Positions 35,481 through 46,783 of a stretch of DNA of 64,000 nucleotides are shown in pieces. Under the pieces are notes generated by a model that was given only the letters and a program-made list of their open reading frames with translations, had not been told where the DNA came from and ran no database searches. A program made the position numbers and the translations under genes. Source of the DNA: Gymnopus androsaceus JB14 (lineage: Eukaryota; Basidiomycota; Agaricomycetes; Agaricales; Omphalotaceae); the NCBI GenBank assembly GCA_009733575.1, contig ML769390.1, forward strand, positions 496,001-560,000, written 5' to 3'. Position 1 is the stretch's first letter. Each line of letters starts with the position of its first letter.

Positions 35481-35853
35481 AGCGTTTGTCTATGTCCAAG
35501 GTAACTCCAAAGTTTCGAGGTCGAACATGCATCAATGCTAATCGATATTGTTACTCTGTGAAATCCGAGTCCATACCTAGTATATCATTATATCTAAGTA
35601 CGAAATTCGTATACCAAGTTAGATCATCTGATTTTCGACGAATCTTTCAAATTTCAATCCTTGCGCACGCGCACCGAGTCAGATAAAATTTTCATATTAG
35701 AACAACAGAATGGTCAACATCACATAAGTAACTGCTCTATGAGCAAGGGTACAAACAGAAAACAACGATTTTATACGAGGTGTAAGACACGAGTCGATTT
35801 TGGCCGTTTTAAACCCACAAGATTAACTAGATGTGCTACTCAATACTGTAGTG
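35481..35853. other. Spacer without recognised features
   Basis: A/T-rich 3' flank of the UbiA gene. The open frames at 35486-35903 (plus) have no recognisable motifs. Confidence 0.4.
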
Positions 35854-36821
35854 CTAAGATCTATCTACTGTCCAAGCTGGAGAGACAATTGTGCTCCATT
35901 TGATCCCTTCGAGTGCAGTGAAAGCCAAGATCAGGCAGAAGATATACGTCCAAATCTGGAGTTGAAAGTTTTATATGAGTTCCATGAGCTGGAATCTTAA
36001 AGAAAACGGACTTTACCATGTAGGTCTTGTGGTCATACAAAGCTCCTTTCTCTAGTAGGATACGATATCCCAGGAATACGTGGACAGCAACGAGTGGAAA
36101 CGGTGCCAGGGACAGAATTCCACCCATATAAAGTGTCATTAGGGATACAGGAATGAGAAGGAACGTAATTATCCTTCTACTTTCCGGAACACCAATGGCA
36201 ATGGGCAATGTCTTGCGGCCAATAGCAACATCACCCTTCACATCTCGAAGATCCTGAACATTTATTAGAAGACCTGTCCATAATGACACGGCGAGAACGG
36301 AACGTTCAGCTTGAAGTGTCAAAGGTGCAATGGACTTCCAGGAACCTCTTAGCAGGGCCCATGTGCCAACACCCATCGCGAATACAGTTTTTGTTAAACC
36401 AGTGATCTCCAAAAGGAGTCGCTACAAGTACTGCCGTATCGAGAATCCAAATGACTGTTTCTGGCAGAAGAGTGGGTTCGTACACCGCAATGGAAAGGAA
36501 GGCTGTAAGCGCTAGAACCCATCTCTTTTTTGCTCCAGCCATTGTAACCTTTCCAGTGACAAGAGGACGGTCTGGTTTGTTGATACGATCCTCCTCGACG
36601 CCTGTGATCTGATTCGAGAGAGTGAAAAAGTAGATCCATGCTGTGAGCCAGAAGATAAGGAAGAGGTAGCTCTGGAAGGTGTCGAATGTCCATGGAAGGG
36701 TCCTCATTGCGCCTATGGAGAATAGAGAACATGGGATCAATGTAGTGGACCAGTCTCTCCAGGTAAAACCCAGAAAGATATCGATCTCGCGAGCAACACA
36801 GTTGGGTGGTGCTCTGAACAT
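35854..36821 (-). CDS. UbiA-family prenyltransferase (apparent single frameshift)
   Basis: Integral membrane prenyltransferase. The first Asp-rich motif is NQITGVEEDRINKPDRPL and the second NVQDLRDVKGD. These bind Mg-diphosphate in the family. About seven or eight membrane helices are visible (WLTAWIYFFTLSN; LIPVSLMTLYMGGILSLAPF). The last exon, after HKTYM, adds IWTYIFCLILAFTALEG and ends TVDRS at 35854. Between FGDHWFNKN and TVFAMGVGTWALL the frame shifts by one base at the five T's 36388-36392. One base fewer restores the family-like GDHWFNK-TVFAMG join. Substrate is unknown; fungal relatives include terpenoid/meroterpenoid enzymes and UbiA-type terpene cyclases, and neither can be chosen here. 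Confidence 0.78.
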
Positions 36822-37717
36822 CTTTGCAATAGATTATAGCTTCATAAAGGCGAGATGTTCAAGTTATTTATCATTTTACGAGTCCTATATTTAGTTAAGT
36901 TTTTGGACATTAGCCGGGGGTACCTGTGGTAGTCCCAACCGAAATTGCGCCGTGCAATCCATCTTGTCTCCGTAGTCAGACTCAATATAAGTTGTGACGT
37001 TGAATAGTACAACTTAATATAGACAATCCATCTATCTATCGCTCCCTTCACTATCCTCACCCGCGGGTGTAAAAAACCTGCGAGTACCCGCGGGTCTCTG
37101 CACCTCCGACCATTCTACCTGGCAGGAGACCAGGTAAGCCCATTACAATGAGCCCTGTATTTTGTGGTCATGTTCCGTTACAAGCTCACCCAGTCAGTCC
37201 CGTTTTAAATGGGTCCCTCATCTTATTATAATGAGCTCTCAATCCCTTTTGAATATTATTGCTCCGTCCGCTCGGAAACCGAGCACATGAGAGTGAGAAT
37301 CCAATCTAGGGTTCCTTTGCTGGTTCCATCGCATATATGCGCCTGCGGTTCTATATCGTCATATTGGATGGCCCAACCTCAGATTTTTTTGGACAGAGGT
37401 CCTCTAAACTGTCTGATATGGTTGGAAAATTTATATTTCAGTGGACCGCAGAACATGCCCCGCGCTTGTCCTCTACCTTATAGCATGTTGACGGTAGCAA
37501 CAGCTTGCGCGTTCCTTGAGCCTGGAGCACTGGAAGTTCTGTTGACTTCTGTAATGGGACTCTGCTGAAAGAACCGCTGTAATGGGAGCAGAATAGCTTT
37601 AATTGGCGTCGAGATCGACGCTATTATTGTTATTAAATTACTAGTAGTACATACAAATGAAACCAAATACTCTGTGATTATTTATTTATTGTAAATTGTT
37701 CGAGCCCACTGAGCCTA
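36822..37717. other. UbiA promoter side and spacer with palindromes
   Basis: Contains two ACCCGCGGGT palindromes (37059-37095) and the duplicated 3' flank of the GNAT gene from about 37616. A 119-codon open frame at 37209-37568 has no recognisable domain and shows no splice-supported extension. Confidence 0.45.
37059..37095. repeat. Paired 10-bp palindromes ACCCGCGGGT
   Basis: The same perfect palindrome occurs at 37059-37068 and 37086-37095, 27 bp apart, with AAAAAACCTGCGAGT between. Could be a protein-binding site or the edge of a repeat element. Confidence 0.7.
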
Positions 37718-38767
37718 TCACCAGTGGCCCAGTTCTACTTTATTTACATCGAATCCTAATTCCGACCAATTCAACGAATGGCCACTCTCAACGGCAGTAT
37801 CGGGCTCAACAAATCCAACACTTTCATAAACTTTTGCTGCACTTTTATTGCCGTGAGAAACGTAAAGAACCACCTCACGTCTACCAGGGGTCTGCAGCAA
37901 ATTCAAGCAGACTTCTCTCACTAACTCTTTGGCGTATCCCCGACGTCTACAAGAAGGAGCAGTATAAACCTATAAAGCCATCGTCAGATCGCCAGCAGTA
38001 ACAATAATCAAGATACTATAAACCTTGGTGATCGTCGCCGTTTCAACAGTGTTTCTTGTGAAGGCCACAATGCAAGCCACTTCGGGTTCCGGTCTGCCTT
38101 TGATGAAGATAGAATGCAGCCATACCTGCCTCTTGGAAATAAGGATATCTGCCTCCTTGAGTGCGTCTTCCCACTTAAGGACAAACGGTGGGGATTCCTG
38201 AGAGAATCCCGCGCACAACCTAGCTACGGCTTCTGTGTCCGACACATCTGCAAGTCGAGAAGATCCAGATTGAGGAAATGGGGTGTCGGGTACAGCGGTC
38301 AAAGCAGTGCAAGACAGCAGCCTAGCCGCGTAGTAAGGCTCCTTTTCTACTGCGACACCAGAAATATCTGACCACTGCTGTGAAAATAGTGAAGCAATGT
38401 CCACGGGTGCAAAGACGCTGTATACCCGTTCGAGAGATGTTGCTGCGTGTAGCGTTTCAGCCAGACAACGAAGTCGCGCTCTCAGAGAGTTGCGCGATAG
38501 AGGCCGAGTGGGGACGATGAAGATTGGATATTTCCCCATCTCATTTTCTGTGCAAGATAAAACCATCTCGACAGTGCCACAGAAGGAAATGCAACAAAGC
38601 CATAGTTGAGTTGGTGGAAGATGCGAGTTGTTATCGATTAGTGTCCTCGCAAGAGGAAGAATGACGTTGGCGTCAATTCGATTCTCCTCCAAAGCCCTCA
38701 GTGCATTATCAGGCAATGCATTGGGGTATCGAAAGGAGGAGATGGAAAATCCTACTGCGGAAGGCAT
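37718..38767 (-). CDS. GNAT-family N-acetyltransferase
   Basis: Acetyl-CoA-dependent acyltransferase of unknown substrate. The first exon carries about 260 codons (MPSAVGFSISSFRYPNALPD onward; WSDISGVAVEKEPYYAARLL; VSDTEAVARLCAGF; VACIVAFTRNTVETATITK). It splices to the acetyl-CoA-binding motif A, VYTAPSCRRRGYAKELV, followed by YVSHGNKSAAKVYESVGF, a common GNAT motif B form, and ends VNKVELGHW. Length about 335 residues, longer than a minimal GNAT domain, with the catalytic part at the C-terminus. A truncated duplicate lies 2.5 kb away at 35022-35480 on the other side of the UbiA gene. Confidence 0.8.
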
Positions 38768-39343
38768 GTGAGGTATGGCGCACTGTGAGGAGCGGGGAAG
38801 ATATGGTTATTATAGTGAGAACATCACCCAGCTTTTAAGCATTTAAGATGAGGTCAAGCCTCATGTAGGTTAGGAACCGGAAGCGTCACCAACTTCGCTG
38901 TGGAGATTTGCTGTTGTGCTGCTGGGACAACGGAATGTGGTACTTTTCGAACATGACTCGAAAATTGACACCGATTTTTGAATAGGTAGCTATTATAGAG
39001 ATCCGCGTCGATAATTGCGCCTGCAGCTCAGGAGCTCTTGAGCCATCTGCGCTTACACTCTAAATTGATATATCCGGTCCCTCTGCTTCGAATGACTGTA
39101 CTTAAGCGCCAACACAGTCCATCATACCTCGTTACACACCTTTAAATTCATATGGGGCCAAGCTCAAGGCCTCAAGGCTTTAATCGATTTCTCCAATAAT
39201 TTGTTTTGACGATTTCGCGTTGGTTTCAATTCAGATTCTGACTCGTTGCAATTGTAAAAGAGACGCCCGAGAGTCAAAAGCGCGGGCGCCACACTTTGAT
39301 TCCCACGAATACATGATTGGGTCTACCCCGATTATCGTCTAGG
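38768..39343. other. Spacer between GNAT start and VPS11 3' end
   Basis: GNAT promoter side and VPS11 3' flank. No gene, RNA or repeat recognised. Confidence 0.45.
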
Positions 39344-42300
39344 CTAGGCAGTAACAGTGTCCAGTCGGGATTGATTGAAAATCCCCCGACTAAATGCGTT
39401 GGCCAGAGCTTTGAAACCCCCCTCCTGCACTTCAGAAACGAAAAGATCATGTTGATCAGCCAACTGCTCGTTATTTCTCCTAATTTCTCGTATAACACCA
39501 TGTTCGCGAGCGCAGTTGGGACACTCGGTATCGTTGTCCATCAGGCACCTACATTCATGAACGTCAAAGGAGAAGAGCTGAAGCGAAAGGTACAACACAC
39601 CTTTGGTGATAGCTGTGGTTACACATGAAGTGAATACTAGGTAGATCCAATTGCCCACCACAGGTTGAACAGCGAGTAACGTGAAAGACTTTTCGGATGC
39701 TCGGGATCTGATAACTCCTGAACTTGTTTTAGCTTTTCGGTTGTTTCCATCCTGTATGAACTGATCCACTCTTGATCCTGCGAGGCAATTCAGATATGGG
39801 TGTATGTCATCAATGAACGAACTTACAGCTTGTATCTCTCCCCGTTCCTGTTTGATCCTGTCAATTAACCACTCTTTGACTAGACCGACACTAGCGACGT
39901 TGTTACGGCTCAGCACCTGTATTATACCCAGTGGCGGCATAATGCCTTCCTTGTCAATATGCTGTATCACGTCCTTCACGTCGTCCATGTGCCGAGAGAG
40001 TAGTTCTGGAGACGACGTTAAGAACCGCAGTACCAGCGTATAAAGACGCGGATGATTCGCGCCGTATAGCTTGAGATGCCTTGAGAACCTCAGTCGAAGC
40101 TTCAGGCGTAGAGCCCTCCTGGTCCCGCTCTATCCAGAACCGCAAAACATCTTCGTACATCCCCATCTTCTCCCACAGGAGAACTAAACCTTTCGTGTAC
40201 CCTCGGCTGGAGCATAGTATGAGAGCATGTGTGGTGTCGTATGGAATAGTCTCACTACGGAGAAGACGAAGAGCCTTCTCCTTCAATACAGCTTCATCCT
40301 GAGGTTTGGATGACGCAAAAGAGGAGGAGATCCCAGGAAGGGTAAGATAGAGCTCCAAAAGGGTATTCCAAACAGCAACCTGATCCCGCTGCTCTTCCAG
40401 GAGGCTGTCGTTGGCAGGTTCAGTAGCGGTAGTGGCCACGGTCAAGTCGGATCCTTGTTTTTGTGGATCCTCATCAACACTCTGTCCCCACCGCCTCAGC
40501 GCAACTGTCTCAAGGAAGACCACAAATTGCTCCATATGGTCGACAAAGTGTGCAAAGTAGAGGCGCGGGCTCAATCTTTTCACAGGTTGTACTTTTGGTG
40601 GTCTTGCAGAAAGAGGTGCAATACCCATTGTTGATAGAGCGGTAGGGAGGAGGCGAAGGAACCCGCGGAGTACTAACAGCACCATTGCTGTTGAGACTTG
40701 AACTACGTTTTATCGTGATATCATCAGCATCTCCTACTCGTACAGTTTTGACCGATGGTGCAGCGATGGTGGCGGTATCGGAGGAAGTTTGACCGACGAT
40801 AGAGTTTCGATTGAGGTTGAGATAGGAAAGATAAGAAGCACCTCCAGCTGTAGATTTCGAAACAGCACTGATAGGTGTTTCTTCTCCTGTATTATCGATG
40901 ATCTCGACAGTGGTTCCTGTTATTGTGCATAGATCAATAAGAAGCTCCGTAGTTTCTTCTGGGAGGTTGCTAAGCAGAGCCCTACCATACCGGGCTAGGT
41001 TCCCTTCCGCCTGAAAGAAGTATTTTGTAAGTAATTAAGAAGAATGAGAACAATCGTCCGACGTACAGCATCCATTCCCAACTTCCTGAGATATGACAAC
41101 GCTTCCGAGTACTTGCCCGCATCTTCGATCTGTATCCGCAGATAATCTTCGTGACGCTCATACTTTTTCGCCAGATATCCCGCGTGCTCGAAATACCCTG
41201 CTTGCCTGCAAACCCGTATCGCGGTGTCCAAGTCGAAAGGTAGTTCGTCCGGAGCTCTCGATTCCTCTCTCGACGATTTGGATTCTGTTTTGATGAAGCT
41301 GTCCAGTCTTGACACATCCTTTAGCTTTGTGTAAGTGTTCAAGAGGAGAGTAGTGTGATCCGAGTTGGCAAGACCTTGAGTATGGAGTTCCTGTAGATAG
41401 GTTACAAGGTTGTGGATCCGTTGAGCATCCAGAAACTGCAGGTATCGTTAGTTTATAAACAATCACATCTGCAGAGTAGCGTACTTTTCGAATCACATAA
41501 CTGGGTTGAATCCAACCCATCGTCTTGATGTACTGAGCCATGGCACCGTCATAGTCACTCTTGGAAGAGTATAGGTAATCGCCATACTGGCGGTGGATAT
41601 CGGCGACATGGGCCTCATCAAGGTTCTGCGTCTTGGCGACGCTTAGAGCAAGAGGATATAGTGATCTTTTGTATATCATGTCCAGTTTGACTGAAGTGGG
41701 TTTCTCGAGAAGGTGAGTGAGCTATGGAATGTAGTCAGTGAAAGTACATTGCACGAACACGGGAAATACGCACTTCACCGTTGTTGCTCAACACGTACAA
41801 GTCACCCCAAGGGGCACTGATGATTTCGCGGACTCCCTGCGTGAAAGTCCCACTGTACGCGACGAATTTATTTGCGGGGTCGAACACGACAACCTACGAT
41901 CCAAAGTCAATGAGCAGTCGCGTCAACCTCTCGTACGTTACTCGACAAACCTTGGTAATCTCCGATGTATCATCACCTGTTGTACGGACAAAATTCCGGA
42001 CGGTACCGGAGGCAGCAGAAGCGGAAGGCACAAATGGGGGAGAGACAATGACAAGATACGAGGAGTGTAGGTGAACAGAAGACTTGGTGCCTTCGTAAGC
42101 AAATGCATTCCCTCTTCCTTCGATAGCGCACATGTATATTGCTTCGTCGCGCGCAACGATCATATTCGAGTCACTCATTACTGCGCACCCAAGAGCTGCG
42201 CCAACTTCATCTACTGCAGTGGCTGAAGAGCTGCCAGCTCCACGACCGGTAGCTTGGTAAACAAGAACGTGATTGGTTGTCACAACGAAGAGGTAGAGAT

Positions 42301-43186
42301 TGGGGCTGGTTTGGTCCGTAGGCTCTCTGGAATGTTTGAGAGCGGTATCTGGCGCAGTACCGTTCAAGGAATGCGGAATGGGTTCCCGAAAGCCGAGACC
42401 AGTAATAGGTTCTGTGGGAGATTCATGGATTGTTCGAGGTTTAGGGAGAGTGGTTAGGGAGCCGGAGGAAGCGAGTGATTGGTCAAGATGTCGATACATA
42501 AGAACAGTTCCATCGCCGAGTCCGATTGCTAAATGGGAGAGATTCTCGGAGAGTGCGACTGTAGACACCGGGTGTGGTCTGTTGCTTGGTTGTACTTTTG
42601 CGGAGCGAAGAAGAGTGGGCGCAGCGGTTCGTTTGTCTTTCTTTCCAAGGTCCCATATCTTTATTAACGGCGATTTTACCGAGTTCTCTTCCTAACGACC
42701 TGTGAGTAGAGCTCCGATAGGCAAATGCAGCAATAGGTACCCCAAGTGTGACCAGAATACCCTTCTTCTCTACCATATGTGTGACCCGACCTCCTGTATG
42801 AGCTATCCAACTGTTGATAGATTCAAAGTCCTTGTTAAGCAGATGGATTGAACCATGAATGTCTGCGACCAAGATGCCTGCCGAGGATGAGGCAACGGTC
42901 GAAACCTCCAAGGTAGCCTATAGTTGTATTAATGTATCAATCTCTGAGGAGGAGAGCTTTTTCTGCGCGTGCACACCTTGAATATTTCTGGAGCGCTTGC
43001 CAGATCATGTACATCTTTCACTGGGACAGGATCGAAGAATGAGAATGAACGCCACTATGGAGAGCGAATGTTAGAGCTGCATTAGGGCTTGAAGAATAGG
43101 ACAAGGGTAGGAGTTTCAAGAACCTACAAGAAATAACTCACTGCGGGCGCTGAAGCACTACTGGTACCGGTAATACTTGAAGCCAT
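39344..43186 (-). CDS. VPS11: Vacuolar sorting protein Vps11/Pep5 (HOPS and CORVET core)
   Basis: Core subunit of the HOPS and CORVET tethers that drive endosome and vacuole fusion. It starts [15 protein letters not shown] and splices to [14 protein letters not shown]. An N-terminal beta-propeller ([40 protein letters not shown]) precedes an alpha-solenoid ([72 protein letters not shown]). The C-terminal RING-H2 reads [26 protein letters not shown] then [20 protein letters not shown]. Two apparent one-base shifts occur: at four T's 39690-39693 (before [12 protein letters not shown]) and near 40641-40652 (PSPPP region). Both are likely sequence errors, since the flanking conserved blocks are intact. 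Divergent from ATP18 across 234 bp. Confidence 0.88.
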
Positions 43187-43420
43187 GGCGGGAGATTAGG
43201 GTATAATTCCAGTATGAGATGGAGAAAAGAAGTTATGCGAGTCGCGTCAGTGGGACTGTGAGAATCTGAGTTAGACGCCGAATCAAAGGGTACCACGTGC
43301 TCCAGCGCTTCAGCTCTACGGTCTAACCCGAACCTTACAACGCTTTCTCTTAAAACCGTCTTGTAAGTTTTTCTGTTTACTCTGCGCGACATTCTCCTTC
43401 TTACATCAATTCAGTTCAGT

Positions 43421-43715
43421 ATGTCCTTCCTTGGTTACCGCAAATGGCCAACACCTGCAAGTTTCTCTACTAAAAACGTGGCTTTCTGAAATAATTCTCC
43501 GTCATTAGGTCCTCAGGCCTTTGTGGCCATTCATGATAGCGGGAAGCATCACCATCTACTACGTTGGTAAAATGCAAGACATGGCTGTCCGATGTGCGTT
43601 TCGTTTCCTACTGAGTTAACTTTGACTGACTGACGAATGGTATTTAGCCCCGGAATTCGCCAAGGATCCCAAGAATCCTTACGCTTCTCAGATTGCCAAT
43701 TCGTCGGCTCATTAG
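43421..43715 (+). CDS. ATP18: ATP synthase subunit i/j (Atp18)
   Basis: Small inner-membrane subunit of mitochondrial F1Fo ATP synthase. Three exons give about 58 residues: MSFLGYRKWPTP, then VLRPLWPFMIAGSITIYYVG and KMQDMAVR, then SPEFAKDPKNPY and ASQIANSSAH. The family pattern (xPTPxLxxxWPFxxAG, one helix, then a DPxNP near the C-terminus) is complete. The first intron (after CCT at about 43456) starts with GCAAGT, so it appears to use a GC donor; the second is GTGCGT..TTAG. VPS11 diverges on the left. Confidence 0.85.
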
Positions 43716-44204
43716 ACATGGGTTCTGTATACAAAACGTTTGAGAGGGTTGAGAGGATGTAGAAGAATAATTATCTCGGTTGATGAATCAGTGTCTATAT
43801 CGCTATCAATTCGACCATTTCCTTTATCGATATCTTGCGTTGGATTGAAGGACGCGCTGTACTGACAGCCGAGACTGTAGTTCTGGAATTCTTTCGCAAA
43901 ATGTTAGGTGAAATTTAGCACGAGCAGGCGGGAGGAAATGCGCGCAACTGGTATTTTCTTTCCCTAGCTGCAACTATGCTCACTTGTATTTATCATCATA
44001 AAGGCAGGCAAGCAGAACTCGTTGGAACATGACAAGTTCCTGATTTTTCTCTGGTAAATGCACTTCCCGGATTTGAGAGCGTCATTTGTGACCGTCTCCG
44101 AATAATAATACTATTTAGGGATAAGACCCATCTTATCTTTCTCACCAGTGTAAATATATAACCTAACATGGTCAGAATTGACGTCTTTTCCTCTAACTAT
44201 CATC
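43716..44204. other. Intergenic region, ATP18 3' flank and sulfite oxidase promoter
   Basis: No recognisable gene. AATAATAATA near 44101 and a TAAATATATAA stretch about 50 bp before the sulfite oxidase ATG (44153-44163) could serve as a TATA-like element. Confidence 0.4.
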
Positions 44205-46475
44205 ATGGTTGAAGTTCAGGATATCGACATCAAGACAGCTTTTGGCGAAGAGCGATTGGGCTGGACAGGGTATTTCTGCCCATTTTTTCTACGCCACCAG
44301 ACTTAGAGGTCCAACGCTTCACAGATATGTCGAATGGGAGCAGTACCCAGAGAAGAAAGCGCTGGCCTCAAAGGTTCTGAAGGCAAACAAGTTTACACCT
44401 ATTCCAGAATTTCAATTCGTCCCTATCCCAAAGACCAACCCCGTTCTCATTGGGCACAGATGGAAAGAGTATCACAACGTCCTTGGTTTACAGGGTATCG
44501 TCGACTTTAGTTGGGAGACAGTGCAGCGCGAAAAGCCTGATCTCATTCACCTTCTCGATTTTCCGTACAACGGGGAAACAAGGAGGGAGCAGATTATGGA
44601 GGGTAAGATAACGGATAACAAGTATCATTTGCAAGTATCAATACTGTCAATGCTATCATTTGTTAATCATAACCCCGCACAGTGTCCGCAACCATGGAGG
44701 AGTGCCCGATATCAATGAAGACGTTTTTGAGCTGGAGATCGCGGGCTTGGTCAATAAACCTGTCAAGATCTCTTTGAAGGATTTAAAAGATCCTACCAAA
44801 TTCCCGTCAGTTCTTTCTTCCTCCTTAAACTGAGCGCAAGTTGCACTCATGCTACGGTTTTACTTACAGGCAATCAGAGGTTACAGTCACTCTTCAATGT
44901 AGTGGCACTGTCAGTCTTCTCCGATGCTTTCACGTGCGATGAATTGACAGAGCGCTTTTCATTAGCGGCGTATCGAGCAGATTAACGAATATCCTGGTGA
45001 CGGAGATGAGCTTATTAACGCACCCTGGGGTTAGTTAGTCTCCTCCCATTTCCTGCTTGCCATCTGACTTTTTTGTCTGCAGGCGAAGGTGCCATGTGGG
45101 TGATAGTTCCTTTTCTGGATGACAGTCCTTATGCTCTTTGACAGAGGAACAGCGGTCTACCGCGGTGTTCCGTTGAAGAAGGTGCGCTGGACGAAGTCAT
45201 GGTTATGAAGGATTATTCATGTTCTCTAACGCGGTTTGAAAAAGGTGCTTAAACTTGCGTGCGGAGGCGTCCTACCCGAATGTGAACATCTCGAATTCAT
45301 CGGCGCGGATACATACTTCAAGTGAGTCAAAGTTCTTCTTCGTACTAGGAGTACCTTCATCTGAAAATTTATCTTGTTAGAAAGAATAATGTATTCAACT
45401 ACGCCGTTTCAGCTCCCTTGCGCAAGGTTCGTGCTTCTTCTGGGACTGAGGTCCTACTTGCATGGGAAATGAATGGTAAACCACTTCCAAAAATGCACGG
45501 AGCCCCTTTGCGCGTCGTTGTTGCAGGGTATATTGGCGCTCGAAGCTGCAAGTGGGTGTATAAGATTAATGCGTTAAAGGAGCCTAGCATGGGGCCAGTG
45601 CAAAGGCAGGAGTATCTGTATTTTACTCCACAGGTACGCTGCATGTGTGAACTTGCTGTCGAAAATCAAACGAGTTCATGTTTGTTAGATTGGGAAACAG
45701 AACGCAAAGTACTCCAATGGGTTCCCGATTGGAAACATGCCCGTGTCGTGCGTTTCTTTTATTTGGTTTGTACTCCGACTATTACTGAACTTTCTCTAGG
45801 AGCGCGATCATCTTTCCTCTCGACAAGCAAACCATCGTACACTCGGGCAAAATCACCATGCAAGGTTGGGCGTACAGCGGTGGTGGAAACTGGGTGCAGC
45901 GCGTTGAGGTGTCGAATGACGGGTAAGTCTTTTGCAAAATTCCAATCATTGTTATCTCAAATCGTAGTAGAGGGTCGGTGTGGTACTGCTGTCGAAGAGG
46001 AGGACATGACAACCAAGGTATGTAGTGAATAAAATGACAACCAAACTCTTCAGAATTATAGATTTCTGTAGTACTATCACGCCTGGCGACTGTGGAAGAT
46101 TGACCTTCCCGTCGATGCAGAGGGCTGGCTCGAGCTCTGTGTGCGCACTTGGGATTCTTCCAACAACACTGAACCCACATTCGTGAGGTCTGCTTGGAAG
46201 TGAGTTATGTCTCAATCCTATGAACTACTTTCTATGTACTGAGTGACTTTCTTTCCCGTAGCTGGGACCTCCATGTCACCTCTTCCGCACATCGCATCAA
46301 AGTTTACAGTATCAACACTTCTCGCCCTGCTACGGCCAAACGTTTGCAGGAGCTTGAAGAACACGGGCAAGGCATCCACACTCAGAGCTTGTCGTACCCA
46401 GCCGAATTTACACTTGAGCCAGAGGCGGAGTATCTTGAGCAGTATAGGAAGTTCCCTCGGGAGCCAGCTTGTTGA
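44205..46475 (+). CDS. Sulfite oxidase (molybdopterin enzyme)
   Basis: Oxidises sulfite to sulfate in sulfur-amino-acid breakdown and sulfite detoxification. The N-terminus (MVEVQDIDIKTAFGEERLGW) splices to YVEWEQYPEKKALASKVLKA. It has no cytochrome b5 domain, as in the plant and many fungal forms. Moco domain: FVRNHGGVPDINED, then VTVTLQCSGTRRIEQI with the molybdenum-ligand Cys, DELINAPWGEGAIGTAVYRG-like blocks, GTEVLLAWEMNGKPLPKMHG and APLRVVVAGYIGARSCKW. The dimerisation domain follows: HSGKITMQGWAYSGGG, VQRVEVSNDGG, WLELCVRTWDSSNN and WNWDLHVTSSAHRIKV. It ends PREPAC. About ten introns. No targeting signal is obvious. Confidence 0.9.
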
Positions 46476-46783
46476 TTTCCTTATTAAGCATTGCGCAGGT
46501 AGTGTATACTGTAAGTGTGTATATGGTTTTCTTGTTCTAGTCGAATAATGTAATTGTACCTATGTTGTTGTACTACCTCTTGAAGTCTGTTGTATGCGTG
46601 CTGGTAATCAGACTCAAGTTTGGAACTGGCATAGCCCGTTAAGTTCTGTTCAACACGCTCAGGTTAGTAGCCTAGAATCGCTTAGAAGCTCTCTCTACTT
46701 AAGTACTAATAAAGTACTATTTTAGGAGGTACTATTTTAGGAGGGGCCGGAACGATCCGTTATCGGGAATCTTTCATCTCACC
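46476..46783. other. Short spacer before the FAD oxidase
   Basis: 308 bp. A TATTTTAGGAGG motif is repeated at about 46721-46743 just upstream of the next ATG. No gene recognised. Confidence 0.4.

Noticed and set aside
37209..37568. 119-codon open frame in the spacer near the GNAT gene
   Set aside because: No domain, no splice-linked partner exons, and codon content looks random; kept only as spacer.
35854..38767. UbiA plus GNAT as a terpenoid biosynthetic gene cluster
   Set aside because: Only two genes, no P450, cyclase, NRPS or dedicated transporter nearby; housekeeping genes flank directly. Left as a possibility in the findings only.
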